A stretch of 64,000 bases of DNA, from assembly GCF_006517535.1 (NCBI RefSeq), contig NZ_VHQH01000034.1, positions 124,001 through 188,000 of the forward strand. The letters are read 5' to 3'. The notes beneath the pieces were generated by a model, which did not search any database, was not told the origin of the DNA, and saw only the letters and a list, made by a program, of their open reading frames with translations. This DNA comes from Schumannella sp. 10F1B-5-1 (GTDB lineage Bacteria; Actinomycetota; Actinomycetes; Actinomycetales; Microbacteriaceae). Below, in pieces: positions 52,614-61,969 of the stretch. Numbering within the stretch: position 1 is the first letter of the stretch; each line of letters starts with the position of its first letter. Made by a program: the position numbers and the translations under genes.

Positions 52614-52934
52614 TCAGCGGCGGTGCAGCCGCACGGCGACCTCGTCGCCGAGGTGCGTGCCCCGGGCCGCGAGACGGCGGCGCACGTCGGCACGCAGGGG
52701 CAGCATGTGCGCTCCGTCGCCGAAGGGCAGCACCGACGTCGACACCGGCATGTCGTCGACGGTGCCCGCGACCTTGACCGGCATGCGGCTGCCGAGCAGC
52801 TCGTAGCTGCCGGGCCAGACCACGACCGTCCACGCCCCCGCGTTGTCGCTGTCGCTCTGCAGACGCGCGCGGAAGGTGAACTCCTCGAAGTCGTCCTCGT
52901 CGTCGACCGACCGGGCGCTCGCGTCGTGCGTCAT
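52614..52934 (-). CDS. DUF1905 domain protein
   Basis: 106 aa. The core FRARLQSDSDNAGAWTVVVWPGSYELLG...MPVKVAGTVDDMPVSTSVLPFGDGAHMLPLRADVRRRL...GDEVAVRL matches DUF1905, a small beta-barrel family of unknown function common in actinobacteria, often with Gly/His at the end of the barrel as here. An acidic N-terminal tail of about 18 residues precedes it. ATG at 52934, with CATGAT 6 bases upstream on the minus strand (leaderless type). Confidence 0.85.
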   Translation of the reverse strand: MTHDASARSVDDEDDFEEFTFRARLQSDSDNAGAWTVVVWPGSYELLGSRMPVKVAGTVDDMPVSTSVLPFGDGAHMLPLRADVRRRLAARGTHLGDEVAVRLHRR

Positions 52935-53020
52935 GGCCACATCATGCGCTCGCCCGACGCTCCGCGGAAGCCCGACGTGCTCGGAGCATCCACCCATGCA
53001 GCGCCGACAGGATGCTCGGG

Positions 53021-53773
53021 ATGAGCGCCGCCGTCCTGACGACCCTCCCCGTCCTCCCGTCCCCCGCCGATCTGCCTCGCGCGGGGGTTCCGAGCACCTC
53101 GAACGCCGACGCCGACCCGGCCGACCTCGACGGACTCGTCGGCGTCGCCGCGCGCGTGATCGACGCGCTGGGGGAGGCGGGCGTCGGGCTGCTGACGCTC
53201 GTCGAGACGGTGTTCCCGCCCATCCCGAGCGAGGTGATCCTGCCGCTCGCGGGGTTCCTCGCCTCGCTTGGCGCGATGAACCTGGCGCTCGTGCTCATCG
53301 CCGCGACGGCGGGCTCGTACCTCGGCGCGCTCGTGCTCTACGCGCTCGGCGCGCGTCTCGGGCTCGATCGGGCGATCGGCCTGCTGGCGAGGCTGCCGCT
53401 CGTCGACCGCGAGGACTTCGAGAAGTCATCGGACTGGTTCCGCCGGCACGGCGGCCGCTCGGTGCTGTTCGGCCGGCTCATCCCCGGCGTGCGATCGCTC
53501 GTGTCGATCCCGGCCGGGGCTCAGCGGATGCCGCTCTGGCGGTTCTCGCTGTTCACGATCGTCGGCAGCGCCGTCTGGAACAGCCTGCTCGTCGGGCTCG
53601 GGGCGGCGCTCGGATCGCAGTACGAGCTGATCGACGAGTGGTCGGGCGTGCTCGACTGGGTCGTCATCGCCGCGGTCGTCGGGGGCGTCGCGTGGCTGGT
53701 CGTGCGGCGCATCCGTCGCTCGCGAGCAGCACGACGACACGTGGATGCGCGCGACGCGCAGGATCCGGCCTGA
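53021..53773 (+). CDS. DedA-family membrane protein
   Basis: 250 aa, VTT/DedA domain. Key blocks are VETVFPPIPSEVILPLAGFLAS (re-entrant region with conserved E and P), GSYLGALVLYALGARLG, FRRHGGRSVLFGRLIPGVRSLVSIPAGAQRMPLWRF with the essential Arg residues, and a C-terminal helix pair. The family acts in membrane-lipid carrier (undecaprenyl phosphate or phospholipid) translocation and proton-linked envelope homeostasis. ATG at 53021 lies 7 bases after CAGGAT; ATG at 53012 lies inside that region. The tail is Arg-rich. Confidence 0.9.
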   Translation: MSAAVLTTLPVLPSPADLPRAGVPSTSNADADPADLDGLVGVAARVIDALGEAGVGLLTLVETVFPPIPSEVILPLAGFLASLGAMNLALVLIAATAGSYLGALVLYALGARLGLDRAIGLLARLPLVDREDFEKSSDWFRRHGGRSVLFGRLIPGVRSLVSIPAGAQRMPLWRFSLFTIVGSAVWNSLLVGLGAALGSQYELIDEWSGVLDWVVIAAVVGGVAWLVVRRIRRSRAARRHVDARDAQDPA

Positions 53774-53807
53774 GCCGAGCGCGTGCGGGCGGGAAGGGAA
53801 CCCGGGG

Positions 53808-55577
53808 TCAGTCGGCGATCGTGAGGAGCTGATGGCCCGACGAGACCGTCGCGCCGACCGTCGTCGTGATCGGGCCGACCGTGCCGTCCTTGTGGGCCGA
53901 GATGGGCTGCTCCATCTTCATCGCCTCGAGCACGAGCACGAGGTCGCCCTTGACGACCTTGTCGCCCTCGGCCACGGCGATCTTCACGATCGTCGCCTGC
54001 ATGGGCGACTTGACCGCGTCGCCGGACGCGCCGACCGCACCCGAGCCGCCGCCGCTGCGACGCTTCGGGGCCGGAGCGCTCGACACCGAGCCGCCGCCGC
54101 CCGCGGGCAGCAGACGGGTGGGCAGCGAGACGGCGACGCGCTTGCCGTCGACCTCGACGACCACCTCGTGGCGCTTGTCGGCCTCGGGCGCGTCGGGCAG
54201 CATCCCGCCCCACGGCTCGATGTCGTTGTCGAACTCGGTCTCGATCCAGCGGGTGTAGACGCCGAAGTGGCCCTCGGGCGCCGTGAACGCGGGGTCGCGC
54301 ACGATCTTGCGGTGGAACGGCAGCACGGTGGGCAGGCCGGCGACCTCGAACTCGTCGAGGGCGCGGCGGGCGCGCTCCATCGCATCCTCGCGGTCGGATC
54401 CGGTGACGATCAGCTTCGCCAGCAGCGAGTCGAACGAGCCCGAGATGACGTCGCCCGTGGTGACGCCGGAGTCGACGCGCACGCCGGGGCCGCCGGGGAA
54501 GCGCAGCACCTGCACGGGGCCGGGCATCGGCAGGAAGCCTCGGCCCGGGTCCTCGCCGTTGATGCGGAACTCGATCGAGTGGCCGTGGGTCTCGGGGTCG
54601 CCGTAGCCGATCTCCTCGCCCTCGGCGAGGCGGAACTGCTCGCGCACGAGGTCGAGTCCGCTGACCTCCTCCGAGACGGGGTGCTCGACCTGCAGGCGGG
54701 TGTTCACCTCGAGGAACGAGACCGTGCCGTCCTTGCCGATGAGGAACTCGCAGGTGCCGGCGCCGAGGTAGCCGACCTCCTTGAGGATCGCCTTCGACGA
54801 GCTGTAGAGCAGCTCCTTCTGCTCGTCGGTGATGAACGGCGCGGGCGCCTCCTCGACGAGCTTCTGGTGGCGGCGCTGCAGCGAGCAGTCGCGGGTGGAG
54901 ACGACGACGACGTTGCCGTGCGCATCCGCCAGGCACTGGGTCTCGACGTGGCGGGGCTCGTCGAGGTACTTCTCGACGAAGCACTCGCCGCGGCCGAAGG
55001 CGGCGACGGCCTCGCGGGTGGCCGACTCGAAGAGCTCGGGCACCTCCTCGCGGGTGCGGGCGACCTTGAGGCCGCGTCCACCGCCGCCGAAGGCGGCCTT
55101 GATGGCGACCGGCAGGCCGACCTGGTCGACGAACTCGAGCACCTCCGCCGCATCCGCGACGGGGTTGAGGGTTCCGGGGGCGAGCGGCGCGCCGACCTTC
55201 TCGGCCACGTGGCGGGCCGAGACCTTGTCGCCGAGGCGCTCGATGGCCTCGGGGCTGGGGCCGATCCAGGTGATGCCGGCGCCGATGACGGCGCGGGCGA
55301 AGTCGGCGTTCTCGGCGAGGAAGCCGTAGCCGGGGTGCACGGCGTCGGCGCCGGAGCGGCGGGCGATCGACAGGATCTTGTCGATCACGAGGTAGGTCTC
55401 GGCGCTCGTGGTGCCGCCGAGGGCGTAGGCCTCGTCGGCCAGCTTGACGTGCCGGGCGTCGCGATCCTGGTCGGCGTAGACGGCGACGGACCCGAGTCCG
55501 GCGTCTCGTGCGGCCCGGATCACCCGGACGGCGATCTCTCCGCGGTTAGCGACAAGGACCTTCGTGATGCGCGCCAT
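53808..55577 (-). CDS. Acetyl/propionyl-CoA carboxylase alpha subunit (biotin carboxylase + BCCP)
   Basis: 589 aa. An N-terminal biotin carboxylase (about residues 1-450: [20 protein letters not shown], the ATP-grasp [31 protein letters not shown]) is joined by a Pro/Ala/Gly linker to a C-terminal biotin carrier domain with biotinyl Lys in [11 protein letters not shown] (about 555). It carboxylates biotin with ATP and bicarbonate; a beta (carboxyltransferase) subunit elsewhere would complete the enzyme for malonyl- or methylmalonyl-CoA and mycolic-type lipids. ATG at 55577. Confidence 0.95.
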   Translation of the reverse strand: MARITKVLVANRGEIAVRVIRAARDAGLGSVAVYADQDRDARHVKLADEAYALGGTTSAETYLVIDKILSIARRSGADAVHPGYGFLAENADFARAVIGAGITWIGPSPEAIERLGDKVSARHVAEKVGAPLAPGTLNPVADAAEVLEFVDQVGLPVAIKAAFGGGGRGLKVARTREEVPELFESATREAVAAFGRGECFVEKYLDEPRHVETQCLADAHGNVVVVSTRDCSLQRRHQKLVEEAPAPFITDEQKELLYSSSKAILKEVGYLGAGTCEFLIGKDGTVSFLEVNTRLQVEHPVSEEVSGLDLVREQFRLAEGEEIGYGDPETHGHSIEFRINGEDPGRGFLPMPGPVQVLRFPGGPGVRVDSGVTTGDVISGSFDSLLAKLIVTGSDREDAMERARRALDEFEVAGLPTVLPFHRKIVRDPAFTAPEGHFGVYTRWIETEFDNDIEPWGGMLPDAPEADKRHEVVVEVDGKRVAVSLPTRLLPAGGGGSVSSAPAPKRRSGGGSGAVGASGDAVKSPMQATIVKIAVAEGDKVVKGDLVLVLEAMKMEQPISAHKDGTVGPITTTVGATVSSGHQLLTIAD

Positions 55578-55683
55578 GACTCACCAGCCTATTCACACCT
55601 CGGGGGCTCTCGGTTGTCGCACCGCCACAAAACGGCGTCGCGCCGCTGTGAGGGGTCGGACAAAGCGACGGGTCAGGCGCGGG

Positions 55684-56337
55684 TCAGTCGCGGTTCCAGA
55701 GCTCCGGCCAGGCGACGCCGAGCCGGCCGGCGAGGCGACGCAGCAGCGGGATGCTCAGCCCCACGACGGTGGACGGGTCGCCGACGATGCGGTCGATGAA
55801 CGCGGCGCCCCGGGCGTCGATCGTGAACGCGCCCGCGACCTTCAGCGGCTCGCCGGTCGCGACGTAGGCGTCGATCTCCGCCTCGCTGAGGTCGGCCGCG
55901 AAGTGCACCTCGGCCGAGGAGGGCTCGCCCACCGCATCCACGACCCGCCCCTCGCGCACGAGGATCAGCCAGTGGCCCGAGTGCAGCACGCCGTGTCGCC
56001 CGCGGTAGGCCAGCCAGCGCTCGCGGGCGCGCTCGGGCAGATGCGGCTTGCCGTAGATCGTGCCGTCGAAGGCGAAGGCCGAGTCGCCGCCGAAGACGAG
56101 CGCGTCGCCCTCGCCGAGCCCCTCGAGGGCCTCCTCGACGGCGCGCACCACGGCCTCGGCCTTGAGCCGTGCGAGCAGCTGCACCATGTCCGCCGGAGCG
56201 AGCGGACCGTCGCGCTCCTCGCGCTCGGCGACCGCCGCCTCCTCGTCGACGCCCGGGGCGATCGCGATCGGCTCAATGCCCGCCGCGTTCAGCGTGGCGA
56301 GGCGGGCCGGGGAGGTCGAGGCGAGAAACAGGCGCAC
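55684..56337 (-). CDS. maf: Maf-family nucleotide pyrophosphatase
   Basis: 217 aa. The Maf signature LFLASTSPARLATLNAAGI opens the protein; GGDSAFAFDGTIYGKP carries the catalytic Asp and Lys region (D-S-A in place of the more common D-T-V), and YVATGEPLKVAGAFTIDARGAAFIDRIVGDPSTVVGLSIPLL is the classic second half. The family hydrolyses non-canonical NTPs and links to septum control. GTG at 56337 with AGGAG. Its start lies only 21 bases from the divergent methyltransferase start. Confidence 0.93.
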   Translation of the reverse strand: MRLFLASTSPARLATLNAAGIEPIAIAPGVDEEAAVAEREERDGPLAPADMVQLLARLKAEAVVRAVEEALEGLGEGDALVFGGDSAFAFDGTIYGKPHLPERARERWLAYRGRHGVLHSGHWLILVREGRVVDAVGEPSSAEVHFAADLSEAEIDAYVATGEPLKVAGAFTIDARGAAFIDRIVGDPSTVVGLSIPLLRRLAGRLGVAWPELWNRD

Positions 56338-56345
56338 AGCGCTCC

Positions 56346-56351
56346 TATGCT
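56346..56351 (+). promoter_or_regulatory. -10 element (TATGCT) of the TrmA-like gene
   Basis: Seven bases before ATG at 56359; leaderless type. It overlaps the ribosome-site region of the divergent maf gene. Confidence 0.5.
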
Positions 56352-56358
56352 CATCGGG

Positions 56359-57609
56359 ATGAATGACAAGGCGACGCAGTCGAAGACCGACCAGATCGGC
56401 CGTGAGGTCGAGCTCGAGGCTACCAACATGGCCCACGGCGGCATCGCGGTCGCGCGCCTCGACGGGCGCGTCGTCTTCGTGCCCGACACGATCCCCGGCG
56501 AGCGCGTCCTGGCGCGCATCACCGAGCAGAAGAAGAGCTTCCTGCGCGCCGAGACGCTGAGCGTGATCGAGGCGAGCGAGCACCGCCAGCCGCACGTCTG
56601 GGACGCCGCGTCGCTCGAGCGCTCGCCCGGCAAGCGCGCCGGCGGCGCCGACTACGGCCACATCACGCCCGCGCACCAGCGCGCCCTCAAGTCGTTCGTG
56701 CTCTCCGACTCGCTGAAGCGGATGGGCGGCATCGACCGCGAGGTCGAGGTCGAGAAGGTCGACGGCCCGGCCGACGGCACCGGATGGCGCACCCGCGTGC
56801 GCCTGCACGTGAGCGAGCGCGGCACGCTCGGACCGATGGCGGCCCGGTCGCACAAGGTCGTCTACGTGCCCGACCTGCCGCTCGCCACGCCCGGCGTGCG
56901 CGAGACGGCGCCGCTGACCGAGGAGTTCTCGCCCGACCTGCGCACGGTCGACGTGGTCGAGCCGTCGGGCGGCGGGGGAGCGCGCCTCATCCTCGGCGAG
57001 CAGTCGCCCTCGACGATCGTCGAGCGCGTCGACGACCGCGAGTTCGTGCTCGACGACGGCGGGTTCTGGCAGGTGCACCGCAGCGCGGCGGCCGTGCTGA
57101 CCGAGGCCGTGCAGTCGGCGATCGACCCCGAGCTGTTCGATCCGAAGGCGGCGAACCTCGACCTCTACGGCGGCGTCGGACTGCTCGCGGCGGCCGTGGG
57201 CGACCGCTTCGGCTCGGGCGTGCGCATCACGAGCGTCGAGTCGGAGGAGCGTGCGACCGAGCACGCCAGCGAGAACCTGGCCGACTGGCTCGGCGCGAGC
57301 GCCGTCACCGCCAAGGTCGAGCACTGGGTGCGCGACCTCGCCTCCTGGTCGCCGAACGAGCGCGCCCGCCTGGCCGCGGCGACCGTGGTGCTCGACCCGC
57401 CGCGCGCCGGCGCCGGCAAGCAGGTCGTGGATGCGCTGGCCGCGGTCGGCCCCGCGCAGCTGGTCTACGTGGCCTGCGACCCGGTCGCGTTCGCCCGCGA
57501 CGCGAAGCTGCTGGCCGAGCACGGCTACGAGCTGGGCGCCCTGCGCGCCTTCGACCTCTTCCCGAACACGCATCATCTGGAGACGGTCGGCACCTTCCGC
57601 CGCGCCTGA
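56359..57609 (+). CDS. TrmA/RumA-like class I SAM RNA methyltransferase
   Basis: 416 aa. An N-terminal TRAM beta-barrel (VELEATNMAHGGIAVARLDGRVVFVPDTIPGERV) is followed by an SAM-dependent methyltransferase fold with LDLYGGVGLLAAAVGDRFG (SAM loop), VLDPPRAGAGKQVVDAL (active-site D-P-P-R) and LVYVACDPVAFARDAKLL containing the catalytic Cys of the m5U family, then HHLETVGTF. The N-terminal Fe-S cysteines of RumA are not seen. Target is probably rRNA or tRNA uridine C5. ATG at 56359. Confidence 0.92.
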   Translation: MNDKATQSKTDQIGREVELEATNMAHGGIAVARLDGRVVFVPDTIPGERVLARITEQKKSFLRAETLSVIEASEHRQPHVWDAASLERSPGKRAGGADYGHITPAHQRALKSFVLSDSLKRMGGIDREVEVEKVDGPADGTGWRTRVRLHVSERGTLGPMAARSHKVVYVPDLPLATPGVRETAPLTEEFSPDLRTVDVVEPSGGGGARLILGEQSPSTIVERVDDREFVLDDGGFWQVHRSAAAVLTEAVQSAIDPELFDPKAANLDLYGGVGLLAAAVGDRFGSGVRITSVESEERATEHASENLADWLGASAVTAKVEHWVRDLASWSPNERARLAAATVVLDPPRAGAGKQVVDALAAVGPAQLVYVACDPVAFARDAKLLAEHGYELGALRAFDLFPNTHHLETVGTFRRA

Positions 57610-57722
57610 CCCGGGCTCCCGCGCATCCACCCGCCGTTCCGCCGCGTCGCGACCCGGGCTGTCGTCCCCCGGCGGGCTACCATGGCGGCGGGGCTGAACC
57701 GGCCCCGAGGACCGGGGGTGGG

Positions 57723-58430
57723 ATGAGCGCGCAGATGGTCGATGCAGGCACCGGAACCGAGCAGGGCACCCGGCAGGTGCGGGTGGCCGTCGTCGACGAC
57801 CACGAGTCGGTGCGACTCGGCCTCAAGGCCGCGTTCACCGACCAGGGCTACGACTTCGTGCTCGCCGCCTCCAACGTCGACGAGCTGATCGGCGGCCTCG
57901 GCGGCCGCGAGATCGACGTCGTCGTGCTCGACCTGTCGCTCGGCGACGGCTCCAGCGTGACCGAGAACGTGAAGCGCGTGCAGGCGGCCGGATCGGCCGT
58001 GCTCGTGCACTCCATCGCCGACCGCGTCGCGCTCGTGCGCGAGGCGCTCGCCGCGGGAGCCGCCGGCGTGATCCCGAAGGCCTCGGCCACCAGCACGGTC
58101 ATCCAGGCGGCCGCGACGGTCGCCCGCGGCGACGTGCTCAACAACCTCGAGTGGGCGACCGCGATCGACGCCGACCGCGACTTCGCGAAGGCGCAGCTGG
58201 GTCGCCGCGAGCGCGAGATCCTGCACCTCTACGCCTCGGGCCTGCCGCTCAAGCTGGCCGCCGAGAAGCTCGGCATCGGCTACTCCACGGCGCGCGAGTA
58301 CCTCGACCGCATCCGCTCGAAGTACGTCGAGGTCGGTCGCCCCGCGCCGACCAAGGTCGACCTGCTGCGGCGCGCGGTCGAAGACGGCATCCTGCCGGGG
58401 CTCGACCCCGACGCCACCGACGGCCGATGA
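57723..58430 (+). CDS. LuxR/NarL-family response regulator
   Basis: 235 aa. Receiver domain: acidic pair VVDDHESVRLGL, phospho-acceptor in VVVLDLSLGDG, conserved Ser in VLVHSIADR and Lys in GVIPKAS. The C-terminal helix-turn-helix (about residues 160-220: LGRREREILHLYASGLPLKLAAEKLGIGYSTAREYLDRIRSKY) is LuxR-like but lacks the usual 'TVxxHxxNI' wording. Ribosome site GGGGGTGGG before ATG at 57723. It opens an operon with a sensor kinase and a kinase-like protein. Confidence 0.9.
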   Translation: MSAQMVDAGTGTEQGTRQVRVAVVDDHESVRLGLKAAFTDQGYDFVLAASNVDELIGGLGGREIDVVVLDLSLGDGSSVTENVKRVQAAGSAVLVHSIADRVALVREALAAGAAGVIPKASATSTVIQAAATVARGDVLNNLEWATAIDADRDFAKAQLGRREREILHLYASGLPLKLAAEKLGIGYSTAREYLDRIRSKYVEVGRPAPTKVDLLRRAVEDGILPGLDPDATDGR

Positions 58431-58458
58431 CCGGCACCGCGACCCGGCACGGGATGCG

Positions 58459-59748
58459 GTGAGCGCCCTCCCGGCCCGCGTCGCGCCCTCGGCGCCCCCG
58501 CCCCGCTCGGTCACGAACCCGCTGAGTCTGACCCGGCTCGACACCGCCCTCGCGCGCTCGGCCGCCGGCTTCGGCGTCGCGTTCGTGGTGCAGTCGATCC
58601 CCGTCGCGATGGGGCAGCTCGGCAACATCAACATCTGGTGGTCGGCCGTGCTGCTGACCGCCCTGGGCCTCAGCCTCGCGGCCGCCGTGGCGGCGTCGAT
58701 CGTGCGGCGCTGGGTGCGCAGCACGCAGGCGGCGTTCGCGATCGTCTACACGGTCGCGCTGATCAGCTGGCCGTTCGCCGTGCTCGATCCGGGTGAGGCG
58801 CCGAAGACGAGCTTCTTCCTCTACTTCGTGCTGACGATCGCGACGGCGATGGCCACGGTCGGGCTGGATGCGCGCTTCGCGACGCTGTTCGTCGTGCTGC
58901 TCCCGGTGATCTACGCCGTGATCCGGGTCACGCCGGCGGGCGGCGGCGTCTCGCTGACGCAGGCGGTGCTCGACTCGGTCTACTCGGTGATCCTCGGCGG
59001 GGTCATCACGATCATCATCATCGTGCTGCGCCGTGCGGCGCGCACGGTCGACACCGCCCAGCAGATGGCGCTGCGCCGCTACGGTCACGCGGTGCGCCAG
59101 CACGCGATCGAGGCCGAGCGCGTGCAGGTCGACGCGATCGTGCACGACAGCGTGCTGACCACGCTGCTCTCGGCCGCGCGGGCGTTCACGCCCGAGGCCA
59201 AGGAGCTGGCGGCGACCATGGCATCCAATGCGATCGGGCACCTGCGCGACGCGGCGGCCGTGGCGCCCGACTCGGATGCCGAGGTGCGGGTGGCGGTCGT
59301 CGCGACCCGCGTGGCGGATGCGGCGAGCACGATGTCGCAGCCCTTCGCCGTGTCGGTGGCCGAGGCCGGCCGGGCGGTCGTGCCGATCACGGTCGCCGAG
59401 GCCGTCTACTCGGCCGCGGTGCAGGCGATGGTCAACAGCCTGCAGCACGCCGGAGACGGCGTGAAGCGCTGGGTGAGCGTCGAGGCCGAAGGCGACGGCA
59501 TCCGCATCGAGATCGGCGACGAGGGCCGCGGCTTCGACCCGTCCACGGTCCCGACCGAGCGTCTCGGGGTGCGGGTCTCGATCCTCGAGCGCGTCGCGAC
59601 CGCCGGCGGCTCGGCCGAGCTGGACTCGGCGCCGGGCGGGGGCACCCGGGTGCGGCTGCGCTGGCCGGCATCCGATGACGCGGCGGGGGCGAGCGGTGCT
59701 CCGGGCGGGCGCGACGGCGTCGACGACCTCGACGGGGGCCTCGCATGA
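58459..59748 (+). CDS. Sensor histidine kinase (HisKA_3/NarX-like)
   Basis: 429 aa. Five or six helices occupy residues 30-195; the dimerisation region has VDAIVHDSVLTTLLSAARAF with the phospho-His in the D-x-V-H-D form of the NarL-partner kinases. The ATPase domain shows the N-box AVYSAAVQAMVNSLQHAG, the G1 box IGDEGRGFDP and the later APGGGTRVRLRWP. The signal sensed is unknown; no large extracellular domain is present, so a membrane or cell-envelope cue is plausible. GTG at 58459. Stop overlaps the next gene (ATGA). Confidence 0.9.
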   Translation: MSALPARVAPSAPPPRSVTNPLSLTRLDTALARSAAGFGVAFVVQSIPVAMGQLGNINIWWSAVLLTALGLSLAAAVAASIVRRWVRSTQAAFAIVYTVALISWPFAVLDPGEAPKTSFFLYFVLTIATAMATVGLDARFATLFVVLLPVIYAVIRVTPAGGGVSLTQAVLDSVYSVILGGVITIIIIVLRRAARTVDTAQQMALRRYGHAVRQHAIEAERVQVDAIVHDSVLTTLLSAARAFTPEAKELAATMASNAIGHLRDAAAVAPDSDAEVRVAVVATRVADAASTMSQPFAVSVAEAGRAVVPITVAEAVYSAAVQAMVNSLQHAGDGVKRWVSVEAEGDGIRIEIGDEGRGFDPSTVPTERLGVRVSILERVATAGGSAELDSAPGGGTRVRLRWPASDDAAGASGAPGGRDGVDDLDGGLA

Positions 59749-60791
59749 AGATCGTCGCCCCCAAGTTCGTGATCATCGCCCTGGCGGCGCTGTTCTCGAG
59801 CTACCACGTCGTGCTGGCGGCCTACTCGCTGTCGTTCCCCTTCGCGAGCGACACGGCCCCCGTGATCGTGGCGATCGTGCTCTACGCCGCGGCGACGCTC
59901 GTGTCGCTGCTGCCGACCGGGTCGCAGCGGATGCCCGTGTGGGTCTCGGTGTTCGTGCTCGCCGTGTCGGTGTCGCTGCCGCTCATCGTGACGAGCGTGC
60001 TCGACCCCGAGCGCGAGGGCGGCAACGGCTACGGCACCTGGTACGTCGCCGCGGTGGGGACCCTGCTGACGATCGCCGCGACGCGCTACCGCGCCGGCTT
60101 CGCCTGGGCCGGCATCGCGTTCCTGGTGGTGCAGTCGCTGCTCTGGGCCGGCCCCGCATCCCTCGGCTCGATCGGCGTGATCGGCTCGGCCGCCTGGGTC
60201 GGCGTCGCGCACATCATCACGAACACGCTGACGAAGGCGGCGCGCGACTCGCAGCAGTTCGCGATGGCCGAGCGCGAGGCAACGGAGTGGCAGGCGGCGC
60301 AGGAGGCGCACCTCAGCGAGCGCCAGTTCCGCCTCGGGCAGACGGGTGTCATGGCCCTGCCGATGCTGCAGACGATCCGCCGTGCCGGCGGCGACCTCAG
60401 CGAGGAGGAGCGGCTGGAGTGCCTGCACCTCGAGGGCGCCATCCGCGACGAGATCCGCGGGCGCAAGCTGCTCGACGACCGCGTGCGCGAGCAGGTCATG
60501 CTGGCGCGGCGCCGCGGCACGATCGTGACGCTGCTCGACGAAGGCGGCATCGACGAGCTGGATGACGCGGAGCTCGAGCGCGTGCACGGCCGGCTGGCCG
60601 AGGCGCTGCGCGGCACGAGCGCCGAGAAGGTCATCGTGCGCACCGTGCCCGAGGGCTCGGAGGTCGCGGTCACGGTGGTCGGCCTCGACGGCACGGGCGA
60701 CGGCGCGGCCGCGCTGCTCGGCGTCGACGAGGAGGAGGAGGTCTCGCTCTGGCTCGAGATCCCGCGCACCGAGGTCGTCGCCGGCGCCTGA
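59745..60791 (+). CDS. Kinase-like membrane protein lacking ATPase motifs
   Basis: 348 aa. Six predicted helices (residues about 8-170) are arranged like those of the preceding kinase, followed by a helical region (AMAEREATEWQAAQEAHLSERQFRLGQTGVMALPMLQTIRRAGG) and a small alpha/beta C-terminal domain. No phospho-His, N-box or G-box can be found, so it looks like a degenerate kinase or accessory protein rather than an enzyme. It is translationally coupled to the kinase (ATGA). It may modulate or heterodimerise with it; this is inference. Confidence 0.75.
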   Translation: MKIVAPKFVIIALAALFSSYHVVLAAYSLSFPFASDTAPVIVAIVLYAAATLVSLLPTGSQRMPVWVSVFVLAVSVSLPLIVTSVLDPEREGGNGYGTWYVAAVGTLLTIAATRYRAGFAWAGIAFLVVQSLLWAGPASLGSIGVIGSAAWVGVAHIITNTLTKAARDSQQFAMAEREATEWQAAQEAHLSERQFRLGQTGVMALPMLQTIRRAGGDLSEEERLECLHLEGAIRDEIRGRKLLDDRVREQVMLARRRGTIVTLLDEGGIDELDDAELERVHGRLAEALRGTSAEKVIVRTVPEGSEVAVTVVGLDGTGDGAAALLGVDEEEEVSLWLEIPRTEVVAGA

Positions 60792-60835
60792 TCCCGGCGG
60801 GCGCGTGATCCGTCCGGCCCGCGAGGCGCGGCCGA

Positions 60836-60841
60836 TATGAT
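60836..60841 (+). promoter_or_regulatory. -10 element (TATGAT) at the start of the glycan locus
   Basis: Near-consensus -10 ending 8 bases before ATG at 60850; predicts a leaderless or one-base-leader transcript. Confidence 0.5.
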
Positions 60842-60849
60842 CGGGGATT

Positions 60850-61521
60850 ATGTCCAGCCGCGTCGTACCCCCGCGTCGCCGCACTTTCGACGTCATCCGC
60901 GACCTCTGCCTCGTGCACGCGTCGTCGTCGCCGGTGCGGACGATCGCCATCGTCGGGAACGCACCGCAGGAGCCGTCGGCCGAACGCGCGCACCAGATCG
61001 ATTCCGCAGATCTCGTATTCCGGGTCAACGGCTTTCGTCTCGATCGCGCCGACGAGGCGCCGACGGTGGGGCGCCGAGCCGATGTCGTGATGTTCAACCG
61101 AGGACTGCGAGCGACGCCGTGGTTCTTCGAGGGCTATCGCAGTCGGCTGTACCTGATGGTCGAGCCGGGGCGCATGCACTGGGAGAGCGAGGTCGTACCT
61201 GCCTGGTGGCCGCCTGACCTCGGGTTCATCACGATGCCCAACGATGAGCTGACCCTGCCGATCTCGGAGGAGATCGGCGTCGACGCCCGCATCGACCCCA
61301 GCTGGCCGACGACCGGCACGATGCTGATCTGGACGGCGCATCAGCTGTTCCCCGCGGCCCAGCTGCGCGTCTCCGGATTCTCGTTTCTCGACGACCCCCA
61401 CCAGACCTCGTGGGAACATTCCTATGGAGCGCCCTCGCCGGTGGGACCCGAGCACCGCATCGACGCCGAGGGAGATCTCGTGCACCGTATCCTCGCCGCC
61501 GGTTCAGCCGTGCGCGTCTGA
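60850..61521 (+). CDS. GT29 sialyltransferase-like glycosyltransferase
   Basis: 223 aa. The L-motif-like segment IAIVGNAPQEP...HQIDSADLVFRVNGF (residues about 32-60) matches the CMP-sugar-binding region of family 29 sialyltransferases (VGN...ID..D.V.R.N), and PSWPTTGTMLIWTAHQLF...VSGFSF matches the S motif. A His-rich end (HSYG, EHRIDAEGD) gives candidate catalytic bases. No signal or membrane segment, so cytoplasmic. It probably transfers a nonulosonic acid or related sugar; donor and acceptor are not determined. It heads the plus-strand glycan genes. Confidence 0.8.
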   Translation: MSSRVVPPRRRTFDVIRDLCLVHASSSPVRTIAIVGNAPQEPSAERAHQIDSADLVFRVNGFRLDRADEAPTVGRRADVVMFNRGLRATPWFFEGYRSRLYLMVEPGRMHWESEVVPAWWPPDLGFITMPNDELTLPISEEIGVDARIDPSWPTTGTMLIWTAHQLFPAAQLRVSGFSFLDDPHQTSWEHSYGAPSPVGPEHRIDAEGDLVHRILAAGSAVRV

Positions 61522-61536
61522 CCGAAGGGACCTCTC

Positions 61537-61923
61537 ATGGCCGGACTCTCCCGACTTCCCCTCCTCGGAGGACTGGTGCGTCGGCTTCACGCGACGATCG
61601 ACAACCGCGTGCTCGATCGGCTCGATGAGCGCGGATCGGCCGACGGTCACGATCTGCGACAGCGGATCGAGCGGCTCGAGGTCGTCACCGAGGCGCTCGA
61701 TCAGGCCGTGCAGCGGATCTCTCCGCACATCGCGGCTCTCGAGGTGCGCTTCGAAGACCGCCGCATCGACGAGCTCGCCGCCCGCGCAGCTGACCCCATG
61801 CCCGGCGAGGTCGGCGCTCTCATCGCGATGGTGCAGCAGCAGCAACGCATCGTGAGCGAACGTCTGAGCGCGCTGTCTCACTATGAGGAACGGCTGCGCC
61901 GCCTTGAGCTCACTGACGACTGA
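61537..61923 (+). CDS. Hypothetical coiled-coil protein
   Basis: 128 aa, soluble, no known family. Heptad-rich helices (DLRQRIERLEVVTEALDQAVQRI and LIAMVQQQQRIVSERLSALSHYEERLRRLEL) make up most of the protein, with a short hydrophobic N-terminus (LPLLGGLV). It lies 15 bases after the GT29-like gene and its stop is followed after 46 bases by the dehydratase gene, so it is probably part of the same transcript, perhaps organising the glycosyltransferases. Function unknown. The ribosome site AAGGGA lies 7-8 bases before the ATG. Confidence 0.75.
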   Translation: MAGLSRLPLLGGLVRRLHATIDNRVLDRLDERGSADGHDLRQRIERLEVVTEALDQAVQRISPHIAALEVRFEDRRIDELAARAADPMPGEVGALIAMVQQQQRIVSERLSALSHYEERLRRLELTDD

Positions 61924-61969
61924 CCACATTCCCATCGCGTCGACCCGGCGCATCCTGGAGGACTTTCGC

